A stretch of DNA of 64,000 nt, from contig NC_081824.1 of NCBI RefSeq assembly GCF_030867095.1, forward strand, positions 306,482,956 to 306,546,955. The letters run 5' to 3'. Made by a program: the position numbers and the translations under genes. Numbering within the stretch: the stretch's first letter is position 1; each line of letters begins with the position of its first letter. The notes below the pieces were generated by a model. That model had not been told where the DNA came from and searched no databases. It saw only the letters and a program-made list of their open reading frames with translations. Shown here piece after piece: positions 1 through 13,391 of this stretch. The stretch comes from Alligator mississippiensis. Taxonomy: Eukaryota > Chordata > Crocodylia > Alligatoridae.

Positions 1-790
1 CAGACAGAGGTGGGAAGTAACCCCCCTCCATGCCCCCATCACCTAAGGGGGCCATTCCAGCCAGCCTCTGGCCATGCCCCCACCCCTGCTGCTGGAGCAG
101 CGAGGGGACAGGGATCATGATGGGGGCAGCAGCCCCTGTCTGGTTTCCCAGGAAGCACAAGCCTCTTCCCAGTGGTGGGAGGGCTGTGCTGCGGGTGGGG
201 CATTAGGAAATGGGTGCATGGAGGAGGTTTATTTCCCCACTCCCTCTGGTCTCGGGCAGAGTGGATAGAGAAGGAGCTTATTCTGTTGCTCACTCTGCGC
301 AGGGAGTGATTGGTGGAGGCGGCAGTTTCGGGCTGGCAGACACCAGCTGTGGTCCGTCAGAGGGGACAATAAACCCCCTTTGCCTCAGGGAGGGCCATGC
401 CAGGTGATGTCTCATCCCTGCTGTTGGAGCAGCAGGTGAGGCACCAGATGGACCCCAACTCGGGTCTGTGTCTGTGATGGGAACTGGCCACCTTGGCCAG
501 TTCACTTGAGGCTACTGTCAGGGCTGGCTATTCTCCCCTCTTCCACCACTGGAGCAGTGTGCAGAGAAATGCCTGGCAGGTCCGTGTTGGTGGGACAGGG
601 AAGGGAGGGGAATAAACCTTTTCTCTGCCCCCTTCACCTTAGGGGTCTGGCATCTGGCCATGGCCCCGCCCCTGTTCTGGCTAGGGAACAGAGGGGCGGG
701 GCCAGCCCTGCTCCGCTGGAGCAGAGAGCACAGCCCCCCCCCAGGGCTGCAGAGCATGCTGGGATGCTGAAGGACTCTGGTTTAACTTAA
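1..790. repeat. GC-rich repeat array with direct and inverted units
   Basis: Several related blocks share the pattern GGGAATAAACC then TGCCCC then CACCT then GGGGCC. They begin near 8, 362 and 604, and a reverse-complement version lies at about 184-246 (GGAGGTTTATTTCCCCACTCC). Each block is followed by a CTGCTGTTGGAGCAGC-like segment. The array runs directly into the inverted-repeat element at 799-996, so it may be the internal part of one larger non-autonomous DNA transposon cut by the window edge. The open frames on both strands here are by-products of high GC content. Confidence 0.55.
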
Positions 791-798
791 ACTAGAAA

Positions 799-996
799 GG
801 GGTCTGGGACAGAAGTTCCATAAACCGGTCTGACCTCAATCAATTAAGTCTGATACTACACTGAACCAGGTTTATCTCAAACCAATTTTGGCCATTTTGA
901 AACTGATTTATGTGCCCTGAACTTATGTGCTGCTACAGGTTTAAACCAATTTCTGCTCACTTAAACTGGTTTATGTGTAACTTCTGTCCCTAGCCT
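799..996. mobile_element. Short inverted-repeat DNA transposon end (GACAGAAGTT ... AACTTCTGTC)
   Basis: The left end reads GTCTGGGACAGAAGTTCC then ATAAACCGGT. The right end reads AAACTGGTTTATGTGTAACT then TCTGTCCCTAGCC. Reverse-complementing the right end gives GGGACAGAAGTT followed by ATAAACCAGTTT, which matches the left end. The interior also repeats AAACC/GGTTT modules. A second partial copy lies at 14341-14488, so this is a dispersed family rather than a single palindrome. The superfamily is not certain. Confidence 0.6.
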
Positions 997-2611
997 AACT
1001 GTTCTTTTGTGCTTGTTAGGAAAAAGTTTCCACCACAGTATTACTGAACTACCATCAGCTGCATAAGTTAGATCATTTTTACTTTGTTTGATAAAATGAA
1101 GTCACAATCTTTGCAGCAGCATTTCCACAGCTTACATATCCTGAATGTGTTTGATTAAAGAAAATGGCAAAAAGAATAAAATTGGTAACATTTCCAAATC
1201 ACTCCAATAAAGAGCTATCCATATTTTGCATGAGGTAAAAAATACCTTCTCCTTAAGGTATTGCTTTGTTTACAAAAAGTGGCTGGAATTAAAGACCTAC
1301 AGCTACCTTCACAAATGCCTATTTTAAAAGCCTGAGCTCCCTTCAGGGTCCCTTGCTTCTTCATTTATGGGTTGTCCAGCTATATTGGGAGTGAAATTTA
1401 ATAAGTCCAAGTGATTCAGCAGAAATGAATCTACAACTCCCTGTGGGTTTGGCTGTTTGCTAACTTGGTGTGGTAACAGGTGACTGCTAGTATTCTACTT
1501 CAAATAGGAAGTTGTGCAGCAGAACTTGCCCTGTGTCAGCAGAAAAGAAAGACATCTTCTCTGGGACACAAGACAAAAAGCTTCAATTTTCTCAGCTGTG
1601 GGATTTCTCCCATCTTCTTAGCATATAGCATTAATATAACATTAGGAAATTGCCTGCAAAATGAGAAATCAGAGTCCTATAATTCAAGAAGTGAGAAGTT
1701 TAGTACTAGAAATAGAAGGTCCCACATAAAATCCTGCATAAAATCTAATCTCTCTCTCCTGGGAACCAGTTTTGAGATTTCCACTGATTTCCCTAACACT
1801 AGAAGTTGGTTTCTAGAGATGGGGGAAAGGGAGCAGAGGGAGCTCATTCTGGGGGTTGCCCAGCCAGTGCTGGAGGATGGGGTGGGTGAATTGTAGCCCC
1901 CTTGAGGTAGGGGCTCCAAAACATCTGCTTTCCCACCCCAGCACAGCTGGGAAGCCCCCCCGAGCACTCCCGGGGCAAGGGGAAGGACTTTCAGTGGCAA
2001 AGGTCAAGGGTTAGGGGAAGGACTTCTAGATGGCAGGACTTCAAGATGGCAACCAGGGGGCGGAGCACCTGTCAAGGGGAGGGGCTACCCTTGTAATGCT
2101 CAACAGCTCACCAAATGTCATTAAGTGATGAAATAATTGCCCACCCCTGAGATAACATCTGTTGGCTTGGGAGGATTAGTATAACTAATGGTGCTTTCTG
2201 CGAAGCACCATAAGTTAAACTGGGGAGCTGCATTTCTGTCTGTGCTCTTATTGCTCAGTTTTATATATGGGGTTGCATCTCAGTCTCCTTTTCTTTTGTA
2301 CAATTGCAGTAACAAAGTGGGAATAGAACAAGCCTGAGAATCTAGCTCCATGAGCCCAATTTTTACCCTTTCATGGACTGGTTGTTATCCTTCTTCATGT
2401 TTTGTAATAGGTATTGAGCACAAGAACAGTTTTGGCAGAGTTGGAAATAGAACCTAGACATATGGAATTTCAGCTAATTAGCAACATTGCCTTTCATAAT
2501 GGAGTTGCCAGATGAAAATACTTGCTTATGTTGCCATTATCTACTGGATCATACTTTCCTTTCAGAGCCATCCATAATCTTAGGCATCTTGAAATCCAGC
2601 ATTCTGCTGCT

Positions 2612-2760
2612 GTCTGGCAAATACTGTATTTATCTGAAGCCAAGACTACTCAAAATGTGTTATAATTTTGCATATATAGAATCAAATTACTGGAGGGTCA
2701 TCTTCAATTTGTCTTCCCCACTCCTCACTACAGTGGGGAAAGCAGTGGCAAGGGACAGGT
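2612..2760. repeat. Dispersed AT-rich repeat, copy 1
   Basis: It contains ATACTGTATTTATCTGAAGC and a TATATAGAATC-AAATTACTGG-AGGGTCAT block that reappears at 36781-36811 with few changes. Its leading ACTGTATTTACT-like motif is seen again at 31783-31800. These shared blocks identify an old non-autonomous element. No coding capacity is visible. Confidence 0.5.
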
Positions 2761-4071
2761 GGTAGGGAGGCAAGTGGTGGGAGAGGTGGTGGTAGGAAGA
2801 GACAGGCAGGGGGAAGGTCAAGAAGCCTGACCCCTATCCCTTGTCCCACACTGCTCCCTGCTGCCTGTCCCACAAGCTACTTGCCCCCCTGCTGCCTGCC
2901 TGCCCGTAATTGCCCCCACATCTCCCTGCTACTTGCCGCTCCCTCATACCTGTATCCCCTGACAACCTCTGCCCTCCTCCTCAGTGCCTGCTCCCCTGCC
3001 TGACCTCCCCATTTTTTCTGCCCCTCCTGCCACTTCTGGTCTCCCACCATCTGCCCACCTCATCTCCTTCCCGCTCCCCTTCCCTCCAGCTCCAGTAGGC
3101 TCCAGCCCAATGCAGCCTAGGGCATGGATCATGTGCTTGCTCCAGCTCCAGTCCAGCCTAGTAACTGTGGTGGAGGATGCAGCTCTGGCCCAGGCCCCAG
3201 GGCCTGATTGGAGCTGCCACTGCTGCATCAGCTGCTGCAGGGCCAAGCTAGGCCCAGAGCAAGCACGTGCTCTATGCCTTAGGCTGCAACAGGGTTAGAG
3301 CCTGCTGGAACCAGGAAATAAGCAATGGGTGGGGTGAACAAGAGGCAAGGGGTAGAAATTGTGGGGGGGCATGGTGGAAATAGTGGGGATGGGGGCAGGC
3401 AGTAGCTATGGCTCTAGTCCCAAGCCAAAGCCAGACTCATAACTGGAGCTGGATCCACCACCTGCCTCCCCAATGGCTTGTACTCAAATCCAAGTTGGGG
3501 GGCTTTTTTCCATGTGAAATTGGGCAGGAAAAACCTTGTCTTGGTTTCAAGTAAATATGATAGTTTTATTGCCCACTGTCCTGATGTGCACTAGCTTCTA
3601 GTAGTTGTCCAATGTGAAGAATATCCAACTTCATGGATGACAGATACATTAATAGCTATTAAACAGAACTGTCAGGGATGTATTCACCAATGATGGTGGA
3701 TGCCAGGGATGGTATGATGAGATAGATCACTCTAAACATACCCTGTTTTTATGCTGTCCCTCTAAGGCATCTACTACTGCCACTGTTGGAGACAGGCCTA
3801 TTTGTTGTGCTAAGTTTCAGTGGGCTAGGCCCACCGAGAAAACTGTAGCTTCCCTCAGCCAGGGAGGCCACATAAAACACAAAAGCAGATTCTGAGGGAC
3901 AACAAAAGTGAAAACAGAGATGAGAATGTAGGTCAAAGGTTAATAATGAGTGCTCCAAGGGGGGATACTGAGCAGAGTACACTGACCAGTGCCCACTGAC
4001 CCCTTTTGGAGGCAAGAAAGTGGGCAAGATACATGGACAATTTGTCTGACTCAACATGGCACTTAGTAGGT

Positions 4072-4560
4072 ACATCTACAAGTGCAGTTAGCATATAGCA
4101 ATAAACTATGGTGCAGTTTGCTCCAGAGTTTATTTATCCCAGGCATAGCATTTACATGTGTGCCTGGGACCACAGCATATTGAGCTGGATCAGAGCAGCC
4201 CCAGCTGGCAGGAGATCCAGGGGCTCAGCCTGCCACCCCAGGGCTGCTCTACTCCAGTTCAATGTGCTGCGGAGGGGCTGACTGGGGCATGAGGGTACTA
4301 CAGTGCAGGGCTAGCCAGCAGGCAGTCCACACTGTAGTACCCTTGTGCCCCATTCCCATCCCTGGTCGCCATCTACACATGCATTTTGGCGTGCATAACT
4401 ACTCCGCTGGAGGATAGTACTTGTCCCAGACAGTACTATCCTCCAATGGAGCTAATTAATTTACTATGCCCTAATGTAGGCACACATGTAGACTGTGATG
4501 CTTTACAGTGGAGCTAATTAGTCAGGTCTGCAGTAAAGTGCACATGTAAATGTTCTTAAC
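4072..4560. mobile_element. MITE-like element containing two hairpins
   Basis: The ends carry ACATCTACAAGTGCAG and a reverse-complement-like GTGCACATGTAAATG, a terminal pattern shared with elements at 24010-25060 and 58677-58952. Inside are two strong hairpins. Arms 4281-4305/4330-4354 match at 22 of 25 positions with a 24-nt loop. Arms 4402-4421/4432-4451 match at 18 of 20 with a 10-nt loop. A GC-rich segment (4140-4360) is embedded. No transposase is present, so the element is non-autonomous. Confidence 0.55.
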
Positions 4561-5535
4561 TACTATTACTATTACCACTACTAACATAACCAACAGTTGC
4601 TCCTTTAGCCTAAGTGAGTTGTAAAGGTCAAACATTCAAAAATAGCATTCAAAACCATGCCAGAATAAAGTATCGTTATGTAACCTTAACTTTGCTTCTA
4701 TATGCATCATGCTAGTTGTTAATGACTTGATTTTATACTGCAGTTTTCATAGGAACCCAATTAAATTGTGGCATTATGGGGTATACAAATAAGACAGCAT
4801 TAAACTGTACAAAGGGGGGGATGCATAACATTAGAGTAAAATAGTATCTGAGATAAGAAGGCCCAGTGTAATCTAACCTCACATGTTTTTAATGACTGAT
4901 GATGTTCAGTTTGTGGGAAGAATGTAAGAGATTATACAATTCTTGCAATTCTCAGCTGTGGTTTTCTTCCCATATTTTCTCCATATATAAATATTATGTA
5001 ATATTAAGAAATTATCTACAAAAGGAGAAGTGAAAATCTCAGTTAATGGTTTCTTAAACAGTGACAGTTATATGGAGTATACGGAACATATTATATGTTA
5101 AGCCTAGATTTTTTTCTGGAAGATTCATTCTTATGCATCCATTCTTATTCTTAGTTTCTAGCTTTGTACATCAAACTGGCAAGATTAAAAGCAATAGTTT
5201 GAGCCCTGCAAAGCATAACAAGACATTTATTTAGCTCTGTCAAGTCAGATGCAAGACTCTGCAAACAATGCCTCTGTTGCTCTAGTCCTGCATTTCTCGA
5301 TAATTAAACTAACTGCTGTGACAAACTTGTTCTGCATTTCATAGGTGTTGGGTGACATGGATGTATATCATAGTTCAGGATGAGTACAATTTACCCTTCT
5401 GCCATTTGATTCAAGCATCAGGCAAATACAAGCAGGCCAGCCATCCCTCTGCATACAGCAGGTCCATCTGGGAGGTGATTAGGTGCTCCTTAAAAACAAC
5501 TGACAGAACATCTGTAGGGAGGAGGCTGATTGCTA

Positions 5536-6010
5536 CAATAGATGCTGAGGAGAGGTGTGGTGGGCTGTAGGAGGCTGGAGGGGCCAGAGACTCCAGCTAA
5601 GGCTGGTCAGGAGGACTGGGTCAGCTGAGGGAGATAATTAGTGGCCACAGGAAGTCAAAAGGCTCCAGGGAGAGGAAGCTAGAGACAGAGGGTTGTTTGT
5701 TTAGTAACTGCAATACTTGGGTAGGGATTTTCATAGTTTGGGACAAGACCCTGGGGCTGCAAGACTAGAGGCAGCAGCAGCACCATGCCAGGGAAATAGT
5801 CACAGACTGTCTGAGAAGGAGGACTGTGGTGCAGAGAGAGCAGCAGGAAGCCAGAGGTACCTTCTCAGGTATTGTCAGGACTGTGACTGAGCCCTGTATG
5901 GACTATGTTATGGTACTGAGTGTTGACTTGTGTCTGGGATGTTTCTGAGAGGTAAGTGTAGCCAAGAAAATAAAGGACTGTAAAGGCAAAGACTGTTTGT
6001 CTGAACTAAG
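5536..6010 (+). repeat. LTR-like or other interspersed repeat (unclassified)
   Basis: A G/A-rich block without a credible open frame ends in AAGAAAATAAAGGACTGTAA, which contains an AATAAA-type signal (about 5969) of the kind found in the R region of endogenous retroviral LTRs. No TG...CA ends, primer-binding site or gag/pol frame was seen. The LTR reading is therefore tentative and this could be ordinary intron. Confidence 0.25.
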
Positions 6011-6536
6011 CAAAAATCCCTGAACCTGCTACAAGAAATATGAAAAGAAATGAGCTGCTGAGAAGGCAGATGGATTGGCTGCTTAAATATTATGCTGAGG
6101 AGTAAAACTATGCCTGAACAAGGCTTGGGCCCAGCAGTGAATGCTTTGTGGGACAGGGAGCAGGCTAACAGCACTGCAGGCAGGAAGCTGATTATAGCCT
6201 TATGTTGAAAAAATCCTGCTTCTTGGAGGTTCAGAGAAACCCAATAAGTCTTAGTTGACTTCAACCACTGGGGTAGCACATAAAACAGGGAAGGTACCTC
6301 TAAGACAGGAAATGACAGATGGCTTTACAGATCAAGAGCAGCCCTTTGATCTGGAGCTGCTGTTCATGTGTGTGTTGAGGATGGGAAGAAGAATGCAATC
6401 ACTTAGATGAAAATGACATAAATATGGGAATTGCACTTGCTTCTGTGTTTTTTCTGTCCATGAGTTATGGCAGGTAGTAGCACTAGTTTTCTAGTTCCTG
6501 TCTTTGAATGAGAATAAGATGATTGACTACAACTCA

Positions 6537-8228
<1,692 letters not shown>

Positions 8229-8324
8229 CCCAAGAAGTACCCTTGTGTAGATGTATTCCTTTCCAACATCATACACAAGGTAATACCACCAAAAGAGGAA
8301 GATATTTAACCCCAGCCACACAAC
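8229..8324 (-). CDS. CYBB: CYBB exon 2 (NOX2/gp91phox residues 16-47)
   Basis: The minus-strand translation starts [19 protein letters not shown] and ends YTRVLLG, matching the first transmembrane helix and first loop of gp91phox (human LVWLGLNVFLFVWYYRVYD...YTRKLLG). The acceptor is TTTTTCTCATTCAG and the donor GGG|GTAAGT. The size of 96 bp (32 codons) is the same as the human exon 2, and both junctions are phase 0. An open frame continues past the donor into the intron, but that extension has no similarity to the family and is not coding. The helix would anchor the N-terminus in plasma, phagosome or granule membrane. Confidence 0.97.
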
Positions 8325-8404
8325 CTGAATGAGAAAAACACATTATGCAGTCAAACAATATGCTTCAATCAAACAATCTGGGTTTGGTAAAAGAATAATA
8401 GGGT

Positions 8405-8479
8405 GAAAGTCTATGACCTGTAGCATAGAGGAGGCTGGACCAGATGAGCTAATAGTCTCTTTTCTTAACTTATGAATCT
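8405..8479 (+). mobile_element. CR1-like LINE 3' tail
   Basis: The segment GAGGAGGCTGGACCAGATGA then CTAATAGTCTC then TATGAATCTT has the order and spacing of the conserved CR1 3' end (GGTTGGACTAGATGAT...GGTCCCTTC...TATGATTCTATG). It is diverged and 5'-truncated, as most CR1 copies are. Confidence 0.6.
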
Positions 8480-10210
8480 TCATCCCTTCTGACTACTCTA
8501 ACTTCATGGAGATTGACTTTTCTCTGTGGAGAGTAAGGGTTGATAGGCTTTGGGGGTGGGGGGAGGTTGTTTTGTTTTGTTTACCAAAGGGAATCTTTTT
8601 ATCTGCTCTTTCATTCTATAATGTTTTCCTCACTCACAGCTTTCTACTATTTAAGGGTGCTAAATACTTCCTTAAGTGTAACTGCCCTATACAGCATTGG
8701 CCTGTACTGGAAGGAAGGCTAGATCTGCTAAAGGGTGTGGGATTAGTTTGCTCGGAGAGATGGAGAAAATAAGCCACAATCCTACAGCAGCTAATTGAGT
8801 CCTCTTTTGCCTAAATGCATAGGTATAGCTATGTGATTGTGCAAGATCCATGTGACACTGGGCCCATGCGCATCTACTTTTGCTGGTGCCTGTTATTAAC
8901 GGCTAGAATATCATTTCAGTTGCGTATCTTTGGTCAGATCCACATTTGTGGGTTGTGCCAAAAACAAGGGTGTGGTGGAGGGTTCCTAGCCATCCTGCAA
9001 CAGCCCTCCCATTGCAACCCAATCACACTGAGTCAGTACATTTCCCTTAGCTTGACGCTACTTGCTTTTGGACTTCAAGCCACACAGTGAAATGGCTCTA
9101 AACTGCGGACAGTTTGCACCATGCTGCTCCTGGCTAATGGTGCACAAACATGGTAGAGCAGGGAGATTGGGGTGGGGGGGTAAACTTTAAATATTATGCT
9201 TATAATCAAAGTTGACAAACTGTAGTACCAGCTTCCTTTATACCTAACCTTTGGCTTCAGGGGTAACTCCTGCAGTGTTCCTTGGCCCACCATTGTGGTT
9301 GTAAAGGAGTTTGCAGTTAGCCTAGGCCTTACATGCTCCATGAAAAAAGTTTTTAGAAAAATTCTTAATATTGCATTAGGAACTTGATGCGCAACTAATG
9401 TATTGTAGAGTAGCTGTGAATAAAGCAGAACATTTTTCCATTCAAACCCTCTAGCAAAAGAGTTCCCTTTACTACTTCTCTTCATCTTCCCTTACTACTT
9501 TCTATATTTCAAATAACTCTTTGAAAACAATTTTTCTTACTTTAGGGGAAATAATAATATACTTATTAAAATTCAGGTAATACTGAGTTCTTGTACAGAG
9601 AACATTTATAATCACCTCTTTCCTATTGGTGTATTTGTGTCGGCTTCAACAAAATTTGACAAGTCGTTAACTTAGTTATGCATCTTGTTAATACAAAACT
9701 AAATACCTAATGGCTTCCTAGAGCAAGCACATGCATTTTTGGGGGGGAGGGCGCGCAGGGGAATCCAAATACTAACCGTTTCTCCCTATATGCCAGACTC
9801 CATTCCTCTACCCACAAATTACTTTCCAACCACTTTTTTGTAACCTACCTGGAGCTAAAGGAACATACTGGCTAGTATAACACCACGTTACTTGAAGTTT
9901 GCATGAAGCTGCCATGAAAGTGAACAGTGCGTCTCTATACAGGATCCTGGAATCTGCAACGCTGACCCACATAATCTTGTCACTGAGCACTGTACATCGT
10001 GATCTAGTTCAGCTTTATTAGCATTTGCTTCTCAAAAGCCTTTTACTGTACCATCATTTGCTAGGTTGGCTTTTTAAAAAATGTATACAGTTTATATCAA
10101 AATTTAAATGTTGCTTGCTCTTTTGATTTCAGACATTTTATATCTATATTACATTCATATTTATAGCAAGTTAAATGAGACTTGGCACAAAAGATACAAG
10201 TTAAGTCCCT

Positions 10211-10250
10211 TGTTTGTTTGTTTGTTTGTTTCCTCCCCCCCCCCCCCCCC
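10211..10250. repeat. (TTTG)n microsatellite followed by 16-base C-run
   Basis: Five TTTG units (10211-10231) are followed by TCCT and then an uninterrupted run of C at 10235-10250. The tract lies in CYBB intron 1, about 150 bp from exon 1. Such a C-run is prone to sequencing and replication slippage. Confidence 0.9.
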
Positions 10251-10399
10251 AACAGGACTAGGATTTCACCCAGAATCTCTTAGTAACAGCTCTCTTCAGG
10301 TGCTATATAACACCCTTTTTCACAGGATCATATACGAAATAACATCAAGTAATCAGCATGTGTGATCAGAAATAAATTGCAAGAAAGGATTGTACTTAC

Positions 10400-10444
10400 A
10401 ATAACAAAAATGGAGAGTCCTTCATTCTCTACCCAGTTGCCCAT
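10400..10444 (-). CDS. CYBB: CYBB exon 1 coding part (NOX2/gp91phox residues 1-15)
   Basis: The minus strand reads ATGGGCAACTGG onward, giving MGNWVENEGLSIFVI, then a GTAAGT donor. Human CYBB exon 1 also codes exactly 15 residues (MGNWAVNEGLSIFVI), so the 45-bp length and phase-0 junction agree. The context around the start (GGCAACCATGG) is a good Kozak match with C at -3 weakening it slightly. Joining exons 1, 2 and 3 gives 84 continuous codons with no frameshift or stop. The 5' UTR and transcription start lie just above 10444 and cannot be placed exactly from the sequence. Confidence 0.96.
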
Positions 10445-10489
10445 GGTTGCCTGAACAGAGAGTGTACTGGCTTACTGCTGAGGAAATAT

Positions 10490-10549
10490 CTGTATCTTCT
10501 CACAGAAGGAAGTGAGAACAGAAGCCTGGCTGCAACTATTTCCTTTGTC
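10490..10549 (-). promoter_or_regulatory. CYBB: Putative CYBB proximal promoter, PU.1/IRF-type element
   Basis: On the minus strand a GACAAAGGAAATAG block is followed by CAGGCTTCTGTTCTCACT then TCCTTCTGTGAGAAG. In order and spacing it resembles my recollection of the human CYBB promoter, where the myeloid factor PU.1 and IRF1/IRF8 bind about 50-60 bp upstream of the start of transcription. On the plus strand the core is GGAAGTGAGAAC (GGAA at 10508-10511), an ETS-IRF composite-like motif. It ends about 46 bp upstream of the ATG. A further GAGGAAAT at 10480-10487 is another possible ETS site. No clear TATA box is present at the usual spacing. Confidence 0.5.
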
Positions 10550-11393
10550 ATTCACTTAGAATAGAGTTAAATTGAAACCACTGTATGGTTCAGTGATTTG
10601 TTATATTTTCTACTGAAGTCTTGACACCTCAATTAAGTCTCCTCCCAATATAATACTGTTTTTTATTCTAAAGAGATCATGGGAGGGTTTTTCCACTGCA
10701 AGATATTGCTGCCTTTATAGACTTCAACACACCCATTCTAGAACAATGAGAAACATCTTCATTTGTTCATCACTACATCCTGGTGCTCATTCCTTACCTC
10801 CTAACTAATCATTCTTGGAACTTCTCATTGCCCTGTACCCCAGGACAGCCTTCAGAGGCTTACCTAACATTTCCTTCCTTGCAAGGCATGCATCAGCATC
10901 TCTGTTCTTCTCACCAGCTCACAGCTCGAATCCTCAGCCAATGCTGTAGACATTTTCCCCTCCTTGCCAGTTAGTCTGAAAAGATTTCCAGCCCTTGTCA
11001 TAGCTGGCATGTTTCATACCGTCCCAGCTCCTCAAGCTACTTGAGTATGTAAGGGTCTCAATGTCCTTCTCACTCCAAATGTTTTTCTCACCAGAAGACA
11101 CCCCAAGAGCTGCTGAACTCCTCCAGTACTACAGAGTCAATACTGAATGAACTTATGATCCACAACGTTTCCAGGAAGAACAGTGAAACACACATTTGGT
11201 TGCAGTTGTTTTTAAATGATCCCTTATCAGAAGTATATGGACTGAAGGGTCCTTATCTGGTACAAATTAGCATTAGAAAAAAAGGGGCTGGTGGTGAGGT
11301 CAAAGATGAAAAAAGGTTAAGAGGGTGTGGTTTCTAACCCAACAAATTTATACCCATGGAGATGAGGAAAAAAGAAACATTTAGACTATTTGA

Positions 11394-11417
11394 TTTTTTT
11401 TTTTTTTTTTTTTTTTT
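11394..11417. repeat. T-run (24 bases)
   Basis: An uninterrupted run of T. On the minus strand it would be a poly(A) tract, so it could mark the tail of a retroposed sequence. No polyadenylation signal or recognisable parent is seen next to it. Confidence 0.85.
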
Positions 11418-11879
11418 CCTCCTTTCTGCTCTACCTGGAAGTGGTCTCTGAAGTATCAAAGATTCTAATAGAAAAAGAAACTGAACAACTGAAAAAATAT
11501 TAGCCACTTCAATAAGCCAGTACCAAGATCTTCTCTTCAGAAGGTCTGACAACCTGTCTATCATGCCTTTAACCTGTAGTAGCTACACAAGTGACTGCTC
11601 AGCAGAACATGCTGTGACTCTACCTCCGTGAGGTATCTCTCTCACGCAGCACACCCCCTTAATTGCAAATTCATCTGGAAGCAGAAGAGGTAAATGAATT
11701 TCAGTTACTCTATACAAAAAGCAGACATCTTGGCCACTCCTGCACGTCATGATCCATGAGTGAAAGTCTAGCTCCATGCAGGACAGTGAGAGTTCAGGCA
11801 CTGACTTCAGTGAGAACAGGGTTTTACCTTTATGGTAGGTCACAGGAGAGAACTGGTGTGTGAAGGTACCATAAAACTG

Positions 11880-12119
11880 CTCCTCTCACAGCCTTTGGCC
11901 TATTTCCTGGTCCTTTCCTACTCATTGCAGTTGCTGAACAAGTGAAAATTCCCCCCGTAAGGTGTTGTCTGTGTTTTGAATTCCTTGAACTTGCTTTTGT
12001 TAAAAATATAATAAAACAATTGTGCCCATAAGTATTTTTCTTGTAAGTGCCAGCTGTGTATTAATATTTATAATGTAGGAGTGTGTGAAATAAAAAATCA
12101 TTTAAAAAAAAAAAAAAAA
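11880..12119 (+). pseudogene. Possible retroposed 3' UTR fragment (AATAAA plus A-tract)
   Basis: An AATAAA signal at 12089-12094 is followed ten bases later by 16 A residues (12104-12119), preceded by AT-rich 3'-UTR-like sequence. This is the signature of a reverse-transcribed mRNA end. No coding match was recognised upstream and no flanking target duplication was found, so the parent gene and even the retroposition are unproven. Confidence 0.3.
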
Positions 12120-13329
12120 GCCCTCACTTGTATGTAGGCTCTGAAATTTCCTGTTTTTATAATTTTTTGCAAAATAGCTCATTAGAATAGGAGAGACTTA
12201 AGCACAAAATTTGCATATTCCTGCAGCAACAGCTTTCACTATATACAGATCTTCTTTTAGGGAAACATATATACAGAAATGTTCAGGGTCAAAGAGTTTG
12301 ATTCTTCTTGCCATTAGTTCTCACATATCTAATATAAACTCATTCATCTTGTCTGCCAGCATAATTATCTATCAAGAGCTCAGTAAACCCACTGGATTCA
12401 CACATTTAGCATCTGGATAAATTTAAGTCATAATCCTATATTTCTGAGAAGACTTGTGAGCAGTAAACATGCTGACCTGCTGGGTGACAGAACAAGGAAA
12501 TTCCTATTTATCTCTTTTGCAAGGTTCAAACCACAAAAAACCACTTATTCCTCAGGTGTACTTTTCTGTCCACACATTTCCCCTTTAATTACCTTGTACC
12601 ACTGTGAGGAAGGAAGTGACCTGTTACCAAAAACAGGTACAGTTTGGTCTCTTGAGGGACAAGACTATGGCCTGCGTACAGTCAGGACTTCTTTGCAAGC
12701 TTAGACACATAATTCAGGGACAGCTGCAATTCCATTACTAATTACCCTGGTTGTACACCAAATTAAGATACAGTCACATATCCCAATAATCCTCCATTCC
12801 CTCTTGGGTGAGGTAAGGTATTATTACCACCCAAGTCAGGCAAAAGAGGCAAGAGAGAAGCCTATATATAATCCAAGGTTTTAGTGATTACTCCCCAAAG
12901 CATAAGAATAAGTGCTTGTCTCTGCTTTTCTAGTTACCTGCAACAGCATAATATGGATTCTCACCTAGATCAAGTGAGGAAGAAGCTAGCTTACAGGCTG
13001 GCTTGGCTTTACAAAGGTCTTCCCAAAGCTTCTTCCTGTTTACACCCAATACTTATATGTGGGTTATTTAAAAAAAAATATTCTGATTGGTTTTGTTCAA
13101 ATTTGTTTGTTTCACTGAAACTTTGGGAGCTGGACTGAACCCATTTTCCTGTGGACTTGGAAAATGCCAAGTAGCTGGGGTCTATGTCCTTGAGAAAAGA
13201 CCTCCCTGCCAAAACTGGACTTTTATCTCTTTCCTTCACTATCTGGTAATGCGATTTGCCATGTTTTGCTTCTTTTACTTTGCTGAATAGATCAGTTATA
13301 CTATATAACAGATTAACAAAACAATAATT

Positions 13330-13391
13330 GGGGGTCGGACTCGATGATCTATTGAGGTCCCTTCCGACCCTAAGATCTATGAATCTATGAA
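13330..13391 (+). mobile_element. CR1 LINE 3' tail
   Basis: GGGGGTCGGACTCGATGATC then TATTGAGGTCCCTTCCGACC then TCTATGAATCTATGA is the conserved CR1 3' end with its TATGA-type terminal repeat. It is nearly identical to the tail of the CR1 copy at 53357-53413, which places both in the same subfamily. Confidence 0.85.

Larger units (their letters stand above)
8325..10399 (-). other. CYBB: CYBB intron 1
   Basis: This 2075-bp, phase-0 intron begins with GTAAGT after the first coding exon and ends in TTCATTCAG. It contains a CR1-like 3' tail (8405-8479) and a (TTTG)n plus C-run (10211-10250). The other short frames in it resemble no protein. Confidence 0.9.

Noticed and set aside
3749..4075. Minus-strand 108-codon frame in CYBB intron 3
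   Set aside because: No similarity to NOX2 or any known family; no splice sites at sensible positions.
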